A stretch of DNA of 33,074 nucleotides from positions 1 to 33,074 of the IMG/VR virus record IMGVR_UViG_3300037189_001799, one strand, 5' to 3'. Of the stretch, positions 32,222-33,074 are shown piece after piece (the stretch's first letter is position 1; every line of letters starts with the position of its first letter). Made by a program: the position numbers and the translations under genes. The stretch comes from a virus. Below the pieces are notes generated by a model that was not told the DNA's origin, searched no databases, and saw nothing but the letters and a program-made list of their open reading frames with translations.

Positions 32222-33074
32222 TCAAAAAGTAATAGAACCATTGGCTGTAAATCGGTAGACCCTAAAGCCTCCAGCCACAGTAATCGTTGGTGAACCTGTT
32301 GTGCTTGTTGCGGCTCTAAATGTGTCTGGATAACGAAGGATGACGATACCGCTACCGCCATTACCACCAGCAAGAGAGCCGGTAATATTATCTGCGCCGC
32401 CGCCACCGCCACCTGTATTAGCAGTTCCTGCGGTGGCTCCACCGCCATTACCACCGCCACCAACGCCGCCAATGCCACCACCAGCAGAACCCGTATTTCC
32501 TCCTCCACCACCACCGGCATAAACAACTAAGGAGCCAGAAATAGAGGAAGCAATACCTGCGCCGCCATTAGTTCCTGTGTTTACACCAGAAACATTATCC
32601 AATCCTTGAGTTCCAGCGCCGCCGCCGCCTTGTCCCGGTATGCTTGTGCCACCGCTAGTACCGCCGCGATTGCCTTGCCCAGAAATACCTGAACCACCTG
32701 CTTTTGGCCCACTACTGCTATTACCAGTAGAACCGCCGCCTGAACCACCTGCACTACCGCTAGTTCCGTTGGCTCCGCCACCATATCCAGAACCGCCGCC
32801 GCCGCCGCCTGAAGCAGTTATAGAGTTAAAAACAGAATTTACTCCGTTTGTTCCTTGGACATATCCGCCAGCGTATGTTCCGCCAGCGCCAATAGTAATT
32901 GTAATTGCAGAATTTGTGGTGATTCCAACAAAGCCAGCAAGTAAGCCGCCAGCACCGCCACCACCACCACGATCTCCACCACCACTGCCACCACCAGCAA
33001 CGATCAAATACTCCACATTCTGGGCAGGGATGCCAGTCCAGTTATTGTCTTTTACAGCTTGAGACACCTGCGAG
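32222..33074 (-). CDS. glycine-rich tail adhesin, C-terminal part (partial)
   Basis: The frame is open to the right edge of the window: the GTG at 33067 is not preceded by an in-frame stop, so the gene probably begins outside. It encodes EYLIVAGGGSGGG-type segments and then long runs of Gly, Ser, Asn and Thr in many GGxG patterns, ending with GGSGIVILRYPDTFRAATSTTGSPTITVAGGFRVYRFTANGSITF split over the last ~45 residues. Such domains occur at the C-termini of phage tail fibres and gp38-like adhesins and carry receptor contacts. DNA on this stretch is triplet-repetitive. Confidence 0.75.
   Translation of the reverse strand, partial: SQVSQAVKDNNWTGIPAQNVEYLIVAGGGSGGGDRGGGGGAGGLLAGFVGITTNSAITITIGAGGTYAGGYVQGTNGVNSVFNSITASGGGGGGSGYGGGANGTSGSAGGSGGGSTGNSSSGPKAGGSGISGQGNRGGTSGGTSIPGQGGGGAGTQGLDNVSGVNTGTNGGAGIASSISGSLVVYAGGGGGGNTGSAGGGIGGVGGGGNGGGATAGTANTGGGGGGADNITGSLAGGNGGSGIVILRYPDTFRAATSTTGSPTITVAGGFRVYRFTANGSITF

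Noticed and set aside
32240-33060. Possible CRISPR array in the repetitive DNA
   Set aside because: The repeats are triplet-scale, irregular and in frame with a glycine-rich protein; no constant repeat or spacer unit.
32340-33062. Proline-rich plus-strand ORFs opposite the glycine-rich tail gene
   Set aside because: GGN glycine codons read as CCN proline on the other strand; composition artefact.
1-33074. tRNA, rRNA, integrase, repressor and att site
   Set aside because: No cloverleaf-like sequence, integrase motif, lambda-type repressor or duplicated att-like core was seen; this is a limited by-eye search only.

Overview
The window looks like about 33 kb of a tailed-phage genome of podovirus (T7-like) architecture, infecting a Gram-negative bacterium. 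The evidence is a densely packed replication module, a T7-type block of tail-nozzle and internal-virion genes, a GH19 endolysin, and a nested Rz/Rz1 spanin pair, which needs an outer membrane. No integrase, repressor, phage RNA polymerase, terminase, portal or capsid gene lies inside the window. The best promoter seen is of host sigma-70 type. Several families (polyvalent PLxRFG ejection protein, small basic AWTRKEG protein, KDVYRYPCQ lipoprotein) are ones I associate with uncultured aquatic podoviruses. A freshwater proteobacterial host is therefore a guess, not a demonstration.

Layout: two opposed gene blocks converge on a strong terminator at about 13.75 kb. Rightward (+) block, 1-13701: a truncated VWA-like metallopeptidase/MIDAS protein; many small early-type genes joined by ATGA overlaps (winged helix, DUF3310, zinc ribbon); a family A DNA polymerase with Leu at the position of E. 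coli Phe762; a sigma-70 promoter; a PD-(D/E)XK nuclease with four FeS-like cysteines; a VRR-NUC nuclease; an HNH-like protein; a SNF2-type helicase; a coiled-coil protein; a probable ssDNA-binding protein; and a 988-residue primase-helicase (AEP-like primase plus Walker ATPase).

Leftward (-) block, in transcription order from 33074 down to 13776: the C-terminal end of a glycine-rich tail adhesin; a chain of very small membrane proteins; two short lipoprotein/holin-like genes; Rz with Rz1 nested inside it; the GH19 endolysin; a nozzle-like tail protein; a tail fibre with an internal duplication; a GNAT-like protein at the T7 gene 13 position; two internal-virion-like proteins; a 2140-residue polyvalent ejection protein with HExxH and PLxRFG-type motifs; and three small basic proteins.

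Functionally, the right-reading block can replicate and recombine DNA: polymerase, primase-helicase, SSB candidate, SNF2 motor and two nucleases. The left-reading block lyses the host (holin candidates, endolysin, spanins) and builds the tail and ejectosome. The parts most worth following are the chain of overlapping membrane micro-genes at 30.7-32.2 kb, the giant ejected protein, the Leu762-type replisome, the nuclease/SNF2 cluster, and short repeated or structured intergenic elements. All family calls come from reading motifs, not from database searches.
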